From Setophaga petechia (Eukaryota > Chordata > Aves > Passeriformes > Parulidae): a stretch of DNA of 64,000 nt. Position numbers and translations under genes: made by a program. Shown here one piece after another: positions 42,996 through 54,064 of this stretch. The notes beneath the pieces were generated by a model. The model saw only the letters and a program-made list of their open reading frames with translations. It ran no database searches and was not told the origin of the DNA. The stretch covers positions 35,085,924 through 35,149,923 of the forward strand of contig JANCRA010000006.1 of assembly GCA_024362935.1 (NCBI GenBank), read 5' to 3'. How positions within the stretch are numbered: the first letter of the stretch is position 1; every line of letters begins with the position of its first letter.

Positions 42996-43734
42996 GACCA
43001 GCTAGAGACCCCGAGAGCATGAGTCCGTAAGATGAAATATGGAAGGATTGGCTCCAAAACAGAAATGTCCTTCTTGCCCGTGTCTTCTTGGCCAAGAATC
43101 CTTCAAAGCTCTTGTAACTACAAGTTTTGCGGCCCTGCGAGCCATGCGGTGGAGATGTGAGCCAAACTCACCCTTCCTGTCTATGTAGAAGAGAAGAAAA
43201 AGCAATGGCATCATCTAAAAACTCAGAGCTCCGCTCTCTAGCTCGTTCCAAACTCCTTCCACTCCCTCAAAGTGGGATTTAGCTACAAAGACATGACAAG
43301 GACTCTTAGTGCTGGCTCTTTGACTCCAGAGCTTCTGCTTTAGAATCTTTCACATAACCCTGTCTAGTTATGTGCCAGCATGTATCATTGGAAGAAACTT
43401 TCCCAGCTGACTTGAATGGAGGCTCGTTTGAAGGGTGTTCGAGGAGAAAGGCTCCTGGAAGAGATCTGGGCTTTGGCCTAGCTTTGTCCCCTGCTGATTG
43501 TGAAGTGTGCCTTCAGCTGCAGGGCTATCTGGGCTAAAAATATCATCGAGTCACTTGGACTTGCTCTTTTTGGCCTATAAAAGCTGGACCCACATTCGGG
43601 GCAAATTTGGAGACCTCTTCTATGGGTGCATGGACCCTGCAGGATTTTCCCAGTTGGTGGGAATGGTTCTCCAGGTCCCTGGTGTAAAAGGGGCTTCCCA
43701 GCAACTGTGGATCTGCAAGATGATAAACAAGTGT

Positions 43735-43890
43735 CTTGGTTTGAAGAGAGAGGTGTCTGCTCAGGAAGGAAGAAGGCTTCTCTGAAATGGAAAATGTAAA
43801 TCCCCTCCCTTCAAATGATTCTCATTCAGAAATTCAAATGCTCTCAGGGAAAGATATGGGGATAGGACTGAGCCCACAGAGCCGGGCGGT
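43735..43890. repeat. LTR-like fragment starting TGTCTTGGTTTGAA
   Basis: It is related to 17885-18205 over about 130 bp. It ends where GC-rich host DNA leading to the MROH gene begins. Confidence 0.5.
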
Positions 43891-44277
43891 GTTTGCTGAT
43901 GGTCTGAGCCCTTCCTAAAGATCCTTTGCGGGCTGTCTCAGACACCTGGGGCCAGGCATTCCTTCCTGCCTGGGCTACTTTGGCTGGGCTGGGGGCGGCC
44001 CCAGGGCAGGAGGCAGTGTATGCAAGGGCCGTGGGTGACACGCTGCCGCACAGTCAGTGTGCCATGGAACGGAACCCGGTGTCCAAGGCCCCTTTTTGAC
44101 ACGTGGGAAATAGAAGCTTGCCCAGGTGCTGGGAACACGCAACGGGGCACAACGGGACAGAGCGGTGCCGTGAGGAGCCCCCGCACAGCGCACTCGCGTT
44201 CCCGTCTTACCCGGGGCTTTTCTGTGGCGTTGTTCCTGCAACTGAGCTCGAGGCCAGAGCACAGTACTCGGTGACCC

Positions 44278-44823
44278 GTGGCCTTCTGCGGCTTCTATTC
44301 TGCAGCTGTCCTCAAGGGCAGAGTGTGGGACTTGGTGCTCCGGAGCTTTCCCAAGCCATCTCTCCTGCAAGTAGCTCCAGGCACTCACAGAGAGCAGAGA
44401 CCCCCGAGAGTGCCCAAGCTGGACTGGGTGGAGGAGGAGGAAGAAGGTCCTGGAGCTGCCCCAGCACTGGAGACTGAAGAGGTGGTGCCCTTCCATCCAC
44501 CGCAGGAGGATGAGTGGCAGAGCTGGGCTGCAGGGCTAGAGCCTGCACCCAACTTGGCCCCATGCCATGCCATGCCATCCCCTGGGGAATTGCCCACGGA
44601 CAAGACAGAAGAGGGGTTGGGCAGACATGTCGCAGTGGCCGTGCTCCATCCCCCTGGAGCATCCCGGGGCTCTCCCTGCCTGGGCAGCGCAGGGCTGGGT
44701 TGTGTTCTCCGGTCTCTCCCGCAGCCCCTAAGCTCTGGCTACACTCACTCTTTGCCTGATGCAGCCAAGGACTGGTCTCAAGAGCAGAAATCCACCTGTG
44801 GCCTCTTCTGCAGAGCAGCGCAG
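44278..44823 (+). CDS. MROH N-terminal region, exon limits uncertain
   Basis: An open frame has acidic and Pro-rich text (LDWVEEEEEGPGAAPALE). A candidate small exon lies at 44765-44823 between CAG and GTACCT. No confident donor ends the first part. The frame open from 44278 to 45528 spans clear introns, so it is not one exon. Confidence 0.35.
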
Positions 44824-47800
44824 GTACCTGCAGCCGTCCCCACCTGGGCCGGGCCTGCTGGCACTGCCCGGCCGAGTCCCGCGTTTGGAGCAGGCCATGG
44901 AACGTTCCTCTCTTCCCGCCCTTCTGCTGCAGACACTGCGGAGGCTCCTGCACCTTGGCCGCAAAAAGACTGGCGGCACCAACACCAAGGGCACGGCCCA
45001 GCCCGACTCCAGCCTGGCCAGCTGCGGGCAGAGCCTGCTGCCGGCTCAGCGTCCTCAGAGCTCACAGCAGCCTCTGAGCAGGACACGGCTGAGGGCAGGG
45101 CGGAGGCTGACATGGCCCTGACTGAGGGCATGGCCACCACCGACACCCAGGCTCAGGGCATGCCAGAGACTCAGGCCATGCCCACACTGACCGGGACTCC
45201 TGCACCCACTCTGGAGGTTTTCCAGAAGCGTGCTGCTTCTCCACAGCAGGTAAGCAGCTTGGGGCCAGGGCTGAAGGCCTCCCAGGATCATGTGGCCCCT
45301 CAAGCTACATATGCTGGACCCCCTCAGCCTTTGAGGCCATCACACTGGGCTGGGAAGGCAAGCACTTCTTGGGGGAAGCTGGCCAAGTGTCTGCCTTGGA
45401 CAGCATTCCAAGTCTTTCTCATGCTGCCTCCTCCAGGTGCTGGCCACGGTCAGGGACATTCTCCAGAGACTGGCGTCCTGTGTCACTGTGGACGCCGGGC
45501 TGAAAATGGAGATTCTGAGCCTGACTGAAGTACACCCTGCTCAAGTGGTGATGAGCCTTCTGCGCTGTGCCCCAGCGTGTTGCGGGTACGGGGCACAACT
45601 GCCTCGAGAGCTCGGGGCTCACCGGCCCACAGGGCCCCTCGCCCTGTACAGCCTGTCCAGCGGGCTCTGCCAGACAGGTGGAGAGCTGCGGGAACCTCGG
45701 GCCTTTCTGTTTCCTGAGCCTCTGCCATGCTCCCTCCCTGCTCCTCAGGGCACCGGGGCTCTGTCACCCGGCCCCACGCAGCCGCACGCGGCACGGTGCT
45801 GACACACAGCTCTGCTCCCACAGAGCCACCGTGCTGATGTGGAGAGCCATGGGCACATCTAGAGTGGCCGCCCAGGAGGTGCTTCCAGCGCTGCTCTCTG
45901 CCATGGAGGAGCAGCCACCCTACGGCAGCTTCTCCTGGGGGGACAACAAGGCCGTCCTTGCCCTGGCTGTGAGTTTCTGGAGCTGGCCTTTGCTCGCTCT
46001 CCCGGTCGCCTCTCCAGCAGCTCTCCTTGCTCTCCCCAGCCTGCAGCTCCCTGCCTGGGCTCAAAGCTGGCCTAGGGGCAGGCTCAGGGGCAGCAGGCCG
46101 GGTGCTCCCCCTGCATCTCCCCTCGGGCCCTGCCTCATGGACACCCTGGCACTGAGCGCTGTCTCGGGCTACTTTGTCTCTTGCAGGCAACTCTGGCGAT
46201 GTGGAGGATTGCCCCCATGTCCGAGTGGCACTATGCCATTCTGCTTCATTCTCCCCAACTGTTCATGGCTCTGTTCTTGCAAATTGTCACCGCCACAGAG
46301 CAGATGCCAGGGGACGTTGAGACCCGGAGCTTCTGGAGAGCGTGCCTGGAGGAACACAGCCTTCCCAGCCACCCCAGGTACCAGGCACCCCGTCCTTCCC
46401 ATGCCCTCGTGGCCAGGGCCAGCGCTCCCAGAGTGACCTGGCCTTTGCTTGGCAGGCAGGTTTGCAGCGCAGACCATGAAGGCTCTGCTCTCCTGCCTGG
46501 GCTTTGGCAAGAATCTGCTGGCTTCAGAGCACAAGCAGCTCTGCGACACCCTGTTCTGTGCTGACACCCAGCACTATGCAGCAGGTCTGCTGGCCAGGTG
46601 AGATCCCTTACTCCTGCCACCACTGCCAGCATTTGTGCCCTGTGCCTGCAGTGCCCCACACAGTCCCCGGGGTCATAAGCGAGAGGGCCTTGTCACCGAG
46701 GGAGGGCTGAGCAGACTGCAAAGGGCTGGAAGAGGAGGATGCCCAGGAGCAGCTGCCTCCCAAGGGGCTCATGTGCCCTTGCAGAGCGCTGGGGAAAGAT
46801 CAGACCTCTGTGAGTCACTCCTGGGAGAGGTTTGCCCGCCCTGGGAGGCTCAGGGCCTTGGTGCCTTTTTCCCCTGCCAGGGAGATGCGCTGTGGCTTGA
46901 GCCCCTTGTGTCCCTACATGGCCTTGCACCTGCTAAGCCTGCTCATGGGGAAACAGACCTGCTGGCATTTGCCTGCCCTGGCCTTCTTTGTGGAGGTGAG
47001 CCGGGTGTCCAGCGCTGCCTGGCTGAGCTGCCTCCCAGCTCTCGGGCCTCTCGTAGCTGCAGCTGCCTGGCACGCTGCCTGCGCCCTGTGCTGCTGCTGC
47101 TGCCTGGGCCCGGCCTTGTGAGGCTCTGGGCTCCTGCTGGCCGGCTCTCCCATCACTGCCCTCCTATGCCTTTCAGCTCCTCGAGTGCCTGGACCTGAGC
47201 AAACACGGTCCCAGTGCCCTGCTGGTGGTATCCAGGCACCTGCCGACCCAGTGCAGGGACAGGCTGCGCCTGGCGCTTGGAGGCCTCGTGGTGGTCGGCC
47301 AGGAGCCCTTGCTGGTGAGAAGGGGGCAGTGGCTACCTGGAAACTTTGTGTTCTGTGCAGTTTTGGGCCTTTGCCCCAATGGGCCTGGAGTAGTTGGTGC
47401 TTAGGACTTTTCCTTTCCTTCCAGGACAAAAGCACGTGCAGCTGCTCTCCATTCAGCTCTTCTGCAAGGTGATGGAGCTGGTAATGGAAGAGGGGGAAGA
47501 ACTTCTCACGACAATCGTGAACCAGAGCCTGCTGCCTCTATTCTTGCGCTGGCACGATGAGAACCTGCAGGTGGCCAAGGTCAGGTTTTTTGTGACGCTG
47601 CCGCATCCCTGGCAAGGGGCTTGGCCGGTTTCTGCCCTGGCGCCTGGCGGGCTCCAGCCTCCCCTGGCCGTGGCGCAGGGACACAGGCGCCGTGCCCTGG
47701 GCTCTGCTGCCACCTGCGGCTCTCTGCCGCTCTACAGGCTTCTGGCCAAGCCCTGCTTTGTGCGGCACGCTTCCCGAGGAGGAGGGACCTCGAGGAGCTG

Positions 47801-48935
47801 CTGACGAAGGAGCGGCGGATGAAGTTCGCCGACAGCCTGGTAAGGACCGCCCAGGAGCCCGAGGCCTGCCCCCGGTGCTCCCCGTGCTGGGGCTGGCAGC
47901 TGTGGCCCTGCCCGGCCCCGCAGCCGAGCCCGCCAGCCTGCGCCCCGCACGCCGCTCCCTGCCCCGGGCCGTGCGAGCCGGCTCGGCCGCTGCTGGGCGC
48001 AGGCAGCGCCCGGCCGAGGGGCAGAGCCCGCGCCGAGCCTTCCCTGCCGGCGCTCCCCGCAGCTGCTGCAGGACGAGAGCCGAGCGGCCGAGCACCTGCG
48101 CTGGGCCCTGCCGCACCTGCAGAGCCCACAGAGGCCCCTGCGACAGGCGGCCGTCAGGCTGATGGGTGAGCCCCGAGCCCAGCGCCCCTCCCTGCCCCCG
48201 GCCCGGCCGCTGCCCCGGCTCCAGCGGGAGCCGCGCCCGGGCCGCTGCAGCTCCGCCCGCCCTCGGCGCTGCCGCCGCCCTCCCGCAGCCGAGCCCTCGG
48301 GCGGCAGCGTGCGGCAGGGCCGGCAGGAGCCCTGCCCGGGCAGGAGGGCGTGCGGCCGCAGGGTGGCAGCGCCCGTGTCGGGCAGCTGTGCCGCCTGGCG
48401 CCGCCACGGGCTCTGTCCTGCCAGGGCTCGCCGGAGCGCTCATGATGGGGCAGAAGGAGGAGCTCCAGGTCCTCAGTCAGGGTGAGTGGGGGCAGCCGCG
48501 GGGGGTGCCAGCGGGGGCCGCCGGGGGCAGCTGCAAATCCCGGCTCCGGAGCTACAATCCCTGCCCGGGCTGCCGAGGGCTCTGCTCCCTGTGCGGACGA
48601 GGGGCGGTGGGGGCAGAGCCCGGAGCGCTTTCAGGGACACGAGGGGCAGCCGAGGCCAGCACCTTCCGGCCCAAGCCCGTGTCTCCGGCTCCCTTCTGGC
48701 CATAGCAGGAGCCGGCTGGGATTGCCTGGCAGGAGTATTTCCCTGGATTCCTGCAATCCGGCCTCTAACCGTGGCTCTGGGCTTCTTTTTTCCAGCCCTT
48801 CAAGCCCTGAAGGAGTATGAGTGCCCTTTCTTCAGCAACCAATTTATCCAGCTGAAGTTTGAGGCAAGATCTGCTGAACTTTGTCTGCAAGATCAGGAGA
48901 ACCCGTGTCCTTGGGCAACCGCCAGTTCCCAATGA
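44278..48935 (+). CDS. Maestro heat-like repeat (MROH) family gene
   Basis: MROH proteins are large alpha-helical HEAT-repeat proteins, strongly expanded in birds, with poorly known function. Exons with agreeing phases are 44933-45249, 45437-45585, 45824-45968, 46187-46377, 46460-46597, 46881-46995, 47177-47314, then 47425-47579, 47738-47839, 48063-48165, 48425-48481 and 48796-48935 (stop TGA). Signatures are TEVHPAQVVMSLLRCAPAC, TVLMWRAM, WGDNKAVLALA, TATEQMPGDVE, CDTLFCADTQHYAAGLLAR, LPALAFFVE, LLPLFLRWHDENLQVAK and AAEHLRWALPHLQSPQ. The exon usually lying between LECLDL...EPLL and the QLLSIQLF exon is missing, and joining 47314 to 47425 shifts the frame. N-terminal exons before 44933 are uncertain. 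It could be an alternatively built paralogue or a young pseudogene. Confidence 0.78.
44933..45249 (+). CDS. MROH exon, low-complexity linker
   Basis: The acceptor is TGCTGCAG and the donor CAG/GTAAGC. It encodes an Ala/Thr/Gln-rich stretch with EGMATTDTQAQGMPETQAMP ending KRAASPQQ, in phase 0 with the next exon. Confidence 0.65.
45437..45585 (+). CDS. MROH exon, first HEAT helices
   Basis: It reads VLATVRDILQRLASCVTVDA to VMSLLRCAPACC. The acceptor is CCTCCAG and the donor GG/GTACGG. Confidence 0.78.
45824..45968 (+). CDS. MROH exon
   Basis: It reads ATVLMWRAMGTSRVAAQEVL to GDNKAVLALA. The splice sites are CCCACAG and GCT/GTGAGT. Confidence 0.78.
46187..46377 (+). CDS. MROH exon
   Basis: It reads ATLAMWRIAPMSEWHYAILL to EEHSLPSHP, including the family block TATEQMPGDVE. 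Confidence 0.8.
46460..46597 (+). CDS. MROH exon
   Basis: The second AG of GGCAGGCAG is used. It reads FAAQTMKALLSCLGFGKNLL to TQHYAAGLLA. Phase 2 donor. Confidence 0.78.
46881..46995 (+). CDS. MROH exon
   Basis: The acceptor is CCCTGCCAG. It reads REMRCGLSPLCPYMALHLLS to LPALAFFVE. Donor GAG/GTGAGC, phase 0. Confidence 0.78.
47177..47314 (+). CDS. MROH exon before the gap
   Basis: It reads LLECLDLSKHGPSALLVVSR to VVGQEPLL. Donor CTG/GTGAGA, phase 0. The following exon starts in a different phase. Confidence 0.78.
47425..47579 (+). CDS. MROH exon after the gap
   Basis: It reads QKHVQLLSIQLFCKVMELVM to RWHDENLQVAK, after two bases that complete a codon from an exon not present in the 110-bp intron before it. 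Confidence 0.78.
47738..47839 (+). CDS. MROH exon
   Basis: It reads ASGQALLCAARFPRRRDLEE to MKFADSL, phase 0 at both ends, in very GC-rich DNA. Confidence 0.78.
48063..48165 (+). CDS. MROH exon
   Basis: It reads LLQDESRAAEHLRWALPHLQ to RQAAVRLM, ending in phase 1. Confidence 0.78.
48425..48481 (+). CDS. MROH exon
   Basis: This short 57-nt exon reads GLAGALMMGQKEELQVLSQ. Phases fit both neighbours. Confidence 0.72.
48796..48935 (+). CDS. MROH last exon
   Basis: The acceptor is TTTTTTCCAG. It reads ALQALKEYECPFFSNQFIQL, then a tail ending at TGA 48933-48935. Confidence 0.68.
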
Positions 48936-50015
48936 AGATGAGACCACCTGTAGAGCACAGGGTTCCAGCTGGAACTCCAGGCACAGCTCTTGTTGGTCAC
49001 AGCTGAGCCTGTGGGAAGCTCCAGGGGCTCCTGGCATCTCACTCCTTGTTGGCAGCTCCCTCCCTCTCTCCAGCCCCCAGGCCCTGCCCTGCTCCTTTTT
49101 TGCCTCCCAGTTCACCCCTTTGCTTTGCCTTCCCTTAATAACCAGTTTTAGCTTTGTCACTTTACCCACGTGTCCATGGAGCTGAAGTGGCACAAACCCT
49201 GAGCCCGGGGACACGCAGGGCCCTGCTGCTGTTCTCTTCCACGCTGTGTTCTGTGCATGGGCAGAGAGGAACACGGGCAGCTCAGGCTGCAAAGGTCCCT
49301 GTGCTGCTGCTCCAGTTGCACAGCACCATGGAGTTGAAGGTCGTGCTGAGCATGCTGAAGGGAACAAGGAGCCTGGGTATTAGAAGAGCCAGCTTGAGGA
49401 TGCTCTGAAGGCAGCTGTGAGGGATTCTACAGCCTGCATCTATGGAGGGCAGAGGAGCTTGCAATGCTGGAAGTTTTTCACAGAGAGCTTCCTGAAAGCA
49501 CAGCAATGCTCCATCCCCACACAGGGACAGGAAGAGGGCAGAAGCAGAGACCGTTGTGGCCTAACAATGAGCTCTGCGTGTGCCTGAAAGCAGCAGCAGC
49601 AGCAGCAGGGAGTGGCTGAGCCTCAGAGGTGCGACCGTCCCAGTGGCTGCGGCATTGTCAGGCATGGCTGCAGGCTCATTGTGGTTCCTGCAGCTCTGGT
49701 CTCCCTACAAGTGAGGAATGGCAGCCCCTGCCTCAGGCCCAGTCAGAAACCCAAGCAAGTGAGACCAGAGGGAGGAGACCCTTCGCACCTCTCTTGGGCA
49801 GGGCTGCAAAACAGCCGCTGCATCTTCCTGCCCCTCTGTTTGGGGTGTGCTGAGCCCAGAGCCGGCCAGCTTGTGTCCTGCTGTGCCAGGAGCGTTCTGG
49901 GCGGGCAGGAGAAGGGCTGCGTGCACGGCGGAGCGTCCTGCAAGGGGCTCACCAGAGCCTCCTGCGGGAACAGGCTGCGGGGCACGGAGGGTCTGGGACA
50001 TCGCACCATCACCAA
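48936..50015. other. No gene seen downstream of the MROH gene
   Basis: Moderately GC-rich DNA with unsupported short frames. A (GCA)n-like run occurs near 49590-49605. Confidence 0.4.
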
Positions 50016-50455
50016 TATGATCTAGTGAAGCCAAATTTATTATCCTTTAAAAGACTATATTTAAAATAAATCTCTACTGTCCATGTCTCTCTAGCTAATA
50101 CATGATTGCTTAATCCTAGCTGTTCACGCATCTAAAATAGAATGCTGATTGGATCATCTAATTTTTTATGCATCTTGCTGTGGTTGTCTGGCTTACCCAT
50201 GGCTCACTCTCCCAAGCTTTCTGACAAACTTGCTGAGTCCTGATGACTCTTCTTCTTGTATCTTTTTCGAGGATTTACCGACCCCAATTCTGAGTATGTC
50301 CATAATTCATTCTTTGTCAACGTGTTCACTGTCCATTATTACAAGCATGCTGGATTGTGCATCGGCTGAATATGGTCCTTGTCTTGCAAAAACTCCTCCA
50401 TTCTGTCTCTGAGCCAGCATTCGAGCCAGTTAAACAAAATCCTCCCTCTCACGCT
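50016..50455 (-). repeat. Candidate LTR fragment, antisense
   Basis: The minus strand has AATAAA near the left side in an AT-rich block next to retroviral gag text. The ends were not defined. Confidence 0.3.
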
Positions 50456-50458
50456 GTA

Positions 50459-50935
50459 AAGAACGTGGAATTGGAGTTGGAATGTGAACCTGAAGTTGAA
50501 GCAGCTCCGAAACTAAAGTAGAAAAAAGTTATTCCAGAAGCTATTGTAGAAGGGACCTTTCTCTCCAATGATGTAGAAGCTTTTCCTGTAGTAACTTATA
50601 CTGCAAGTAGAGTTTGAGAACCTTTCAATTGGAAGATTTTAGAAAAATTGAGAGCTGCAATTTCACAATTTGGTTGAAAATCCCAACTTGCACAGTCACT
50701 TCTGCAGTGTATTTTTCCATCTAACACATTATTCCAGCTGATGTGCATACCCTAATAAGACTTATAATGCCACCCCATCAGCAGGAGATGTTTCATAAAA
50801 GCTGGGAGGAAAAGTGTGCTCAAGAAGCAGCAAGACCTAGAGTGCAGGGTGATCCTCTATATAGTTTAACAGCACAACAGTTACTTGGCAATGGTATTAG
50901 AACAAAACCATATGACTGCACAGTTTTTAAAAAAT
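50459..50935 (+). pseudogene. Betaretrovirus-like gag capsid remnant
   Basis: The plus strand spells, across stops and shifts, VVTYTAS, EPFNWKILEKLRAAISQFG, then HTLIRLIMPPHQQEMFHKSW and DPLYSLTAQQLLGNG. These are class II (beta/alpha) capsid words. It is a short dead fragment that ends abruptly at about 50935. Confidence 0.65.
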
Positions 50936-51519
50936 GTTTTAAAATACATTTTCAAATCAACAGTCTGAGTAGGACTCAGAATAAAAACTCTACCAAACTT
51001 CAACTCCATTGGAAGATTCCCTTGTCACCCTGTGAATCAACTCTACATTCAGAAGATTAAAAGTCCCAATTATAGTGGTTTTGGTATGGTTAGGAATTGG
51101 GGAAGGTTCTTCTTCCTTCTCAACTCCATGCTGCAGTGCCTTTGGTATGTGGCCTGCTGGCCGTTGTTTGTGCAGCCCTGGTGTTTCTACATGAGGCAGA
51201 AAGTGCAGTTGCATTTCCAGCCAAAAGCCCATGAGGAGAGGGGCAGCCAGAGCTGTGGCAGACACAGGCCAGCAGCTGTGCCGCCAGAGGGTTTTGGTTC
51301 CTGCCCAGTGCAGCTGGTGCATCTCTCCCGTGAGTGCCTCCCCCGCCCAGGTGCCCATGGAGAGCAGGTGCAGGGTTCTGCAAGGGCTATGGAACAGGGT
51401 GGGGATGTCTGCTGGCAACAGAGTGCAGAGGAGAGCAAACAGTCCAGGATGTTCCTGGAGTGTGTGACAGAGAACTTGTGACACAGCTGGTGACTGAGCC
51501 AGGGAGGGAAGGCACTGCT

Positions 51520-51700
51520 GGAGCTGCTGTGTGTGAAGAGAGAAGGGCTGGTGGGTAACAGGAGGGTTGGAGGCGGCCTTGGGCTCAGTGATCACAAAAT
51601 GCTTGTGTTTGATTCCCAGAGAAGGAAGGAGAGATGCTGGGGAAGTGTTGACCTGCAACAAATGGTGAATTTGTTAAGCTTTACCAAGCAGTGCTTAGTT
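51520..51700 (+). repeat. CR1 LINE ORF2 endonuclease fragment
   Basis: The frame reads REGLVGNRRVGGGLGLSDHK, matching the end of the CR1 endonuclease domain (GLSDH motif). Confidence 0.65.
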
Positions 51701-52462
51701 GTACCTTCCCTCACCCCAGTGGTTGATGTGTGCAAGTGGATGTCTTAGCCTTGAGAATAAAGACAGTGGGCCTGCTGAGGAGGTAGCTGCAATGCATTCA
51801 AGGAGAAGTAGGCTCTTAACCATGGAAGGAGAATTTGAGGAATGGGATGTTCACCACATGACCACCAGAGACCCTCAAGAGACCCCTACTCTAAATGTCA
51901 GGAATTTTGGGGAAGTGATTACACGTGTTAAATACTGTGTGGGAATGTTTAGCCTGTGAGTTTGAGCAAAGTAATGAATAAAAGCGATGAAAGTAATGTC
52001 TTAGTTCCATGGATACTAACACGTGGGTGTGCATGTTTCAGGGAAGAGATTCCCCACGCACCCAGCACTGAAATAAAGTAATGCCTCTTTTCTCACACTG
52101 AGCTGGCAGTGTGGATCGGCCCTGCTCAGTAACTTTCATTTTGGTCATTTCTATTGAAGCATAAAGAATGGTTGAAATGAAATCTTTTTCAGCTGTTTCC
52201 ATCTTGTTTACCCTTTGGGGACCAAGGTTCTGTGCTGCAGGTGTCCTGGGTGTGTGCAGAGCAGTGCAGCCCCAGACAGCCCTTGGTTTGCCCACAAGCT
52301 GTCATGCCTTGTTCCCAGGCGTGCCCAGCTGTGGCAGGAGAAGGAGCCCGCAGTGCAGTGGGCACCGTGCCCTGCCCAGCCGGGGCTCTCTGGCACAGAG
52401 CAGCAGCAGCAGCGCCAGCACCGTTCAACCCGCTCCTGCCTTGGCTTCCCCTGGGACACAGG

Positions 52463-52853
52463 TGTTGCCGATGGTCACAGGGGTTTGTTAGAGGATGGAT
52501 GAGACAGGATCTTGATTCCATGATCAGAAGGCTAGATTTATTATATTGTGATATATATACAGCATGATAACTATGCTACATAAAGATAGAAAGGCAAGAG
52601 CTTCTTCAGAAGCTGCTAAGCTAAGAGAGAGATAGAAAGGAAGGAATAAACAAGGCTCTGTGTCTCGGCAGAGACGACAGTAGGTCCATCGTGAGTGGTC
52701 AGTAGGTCCAAACATCTACAGGGGACCAATCACGGGTGGACCTGTTGCATTCCACAGCAGCAGATAATAATTGTTTACATTGCTGCTGAAACCTTTCAGC
52801 TCCAGCAAGGAAAAATCCTAAGAAAGGATTTTTCAAGAAGAATGTCTGTGACA
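52463..52853 (-). mobile_element. ERVK-type solo LTR with perfect 6-bp duplication
   Basis: On the minus strand it starts TGTCACAGACATTCTTCTTG and has the typical passerine words AAAAATCC, TATCTGCTGCTGTGGAATGC and AATAAATCTAGCC. It is flanked by CACAGG at 52457-52462 and 52854-52859. No internal sequence remains. Confidence 0.9.
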
Positions 52854-53101
52854 CACAGGAGCCTCTGGAAATCAGCACCGCCAGTGGCGTTCCCAGCTTG
52901 GAGCAGCTGCTGCTGGGGGCAGATGCTGCCAGTTCGACTGCTGCCAAAGGGGAAGGAAGGCAGAGATGTACACGCACCGGAGCCCTGGGCATGTCCAATA
53001 AAGGTGCAAATATGTGGGGAGATTTGTTAGGAATGATTTCAGCTGTGATGCCAACAGTGGCTTCTCTCCTGGTTCTGTGTGTTCTAGATGAGTGATGCAA
53101 T

Positions 53102-53509
53102 TGTTGGCTCTGACAATTAAGCAGTAGATGTTATGTGGATGTTCACATGTGTAGTGATGGTATTGTAATATATCCTCCCATAGTCCTCTTTCCCGTCCCC
53201 CTTGCAATCGCCTTGGTAGCCAGGGCATTTGGGGAGGGCTGGCTTGTGACCAGCAGGCAGGGTGTAACAACACCTGACCTCCAGTCAAGATGCAAGAAAG
53301 TAATCCCCACCAATGGACAGCAGAGAAAGAGTTGACTGACAAAACTTTTGCAGGGGCTGAGGGTATAAAAGGCAGAGCATCCTTTTTGTAGATAAGCACA
53401 TGGCCGCTAGTCACAGAGACTCCCAATGCTGTAATTTTTCCTTATTCTGTCCTTTCTTAAGGTTTACTAAACCTTTAAAATTTTAAAAGTGAGAGTCATT
53501 TCTCACATG
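53102..53509 (+). repeat. Candidate LTR with TATA box upstream of the 53.7 kb gene
   Basis: It begins TGTTGGCTCTGAC and is flanked by TGCAAT at 53096-53101 and 53510-53515. It carries GGGTATAAAAGGC at about 53361-53373. The right edge does not end in the usual CA, so the LTR call is tentative. Confidence 0.45.
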
Positions 53510-53754
53510 TGCAATGCTGTGGGCCATTTTCTTGGTCTGATTTCCTTTGCTTGGGTCCCGTCTGAGTGCTCAGTTGGGGTACAGGCTGTAGGTGCTTGGG
53601 GCACTCTTGGAGTTCCTCTTGGATCCCCTGAACAAGAGGGTTTGGCCCATGAAGGGAATTTGTGCTGCTTTGTGTCAGAGAAGAACTTCCCAGGCACTCT
53701 TGTGTTTGCTGTAGGGAAGGTTGGTTATTGCTTTGCATAAATTCACAGGCCAAC

Positions 53755-54064
53755 ATGGAGCATTTGCTTTGTGATGTCAGGGCACGGTTGCCACCTGGTC
53801 ATAGTGACATCAGAAGGTTGCCTTGGTGCACGGAAGGCCTGAGTGTCAGAGCAGCCCTAGGCCTTGCTCAGTTCAGGAGAATCCTCCTGATTGAGGCAAT
53901 TGTCAGTGGGCTGTTGCACACTGACAGCAGCCTTGCTTTTGCTACTGCGTTAGCACAGCCTGCAAACTTGCAGGGCAGTGTTAAAATGATTGAGCGAATT
54001 GCACCTGTGCTTTTCGCCGCCTATGGCATCACTTACGGTGCCTATTTTGTGACACACCTCACAC
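53755..54064 (+). CDS. First exon of the unrecognised gene
   Basis: It starts at MEHLLCDVRARLPPGHSD and contains LIEAIVSGLLHTDSSLAFAT and the membrane-like stretch near its end. Donor CACAC/GTAAGT, phase 1, completed by GT of the next exon. Confidence 0.55.

Noticed and set aside
47538..48443. 301-codon minus-strand frame
   Set aside because: It is the antisense of GC-rich MROH exons with Ala/Arg/Gly-rich shadow text.
52898..53095. 65-codon frame taken at first for a viral Env tail
   Set aside because: No TM-subunit motif and no polypurine tract after it; too short to call.
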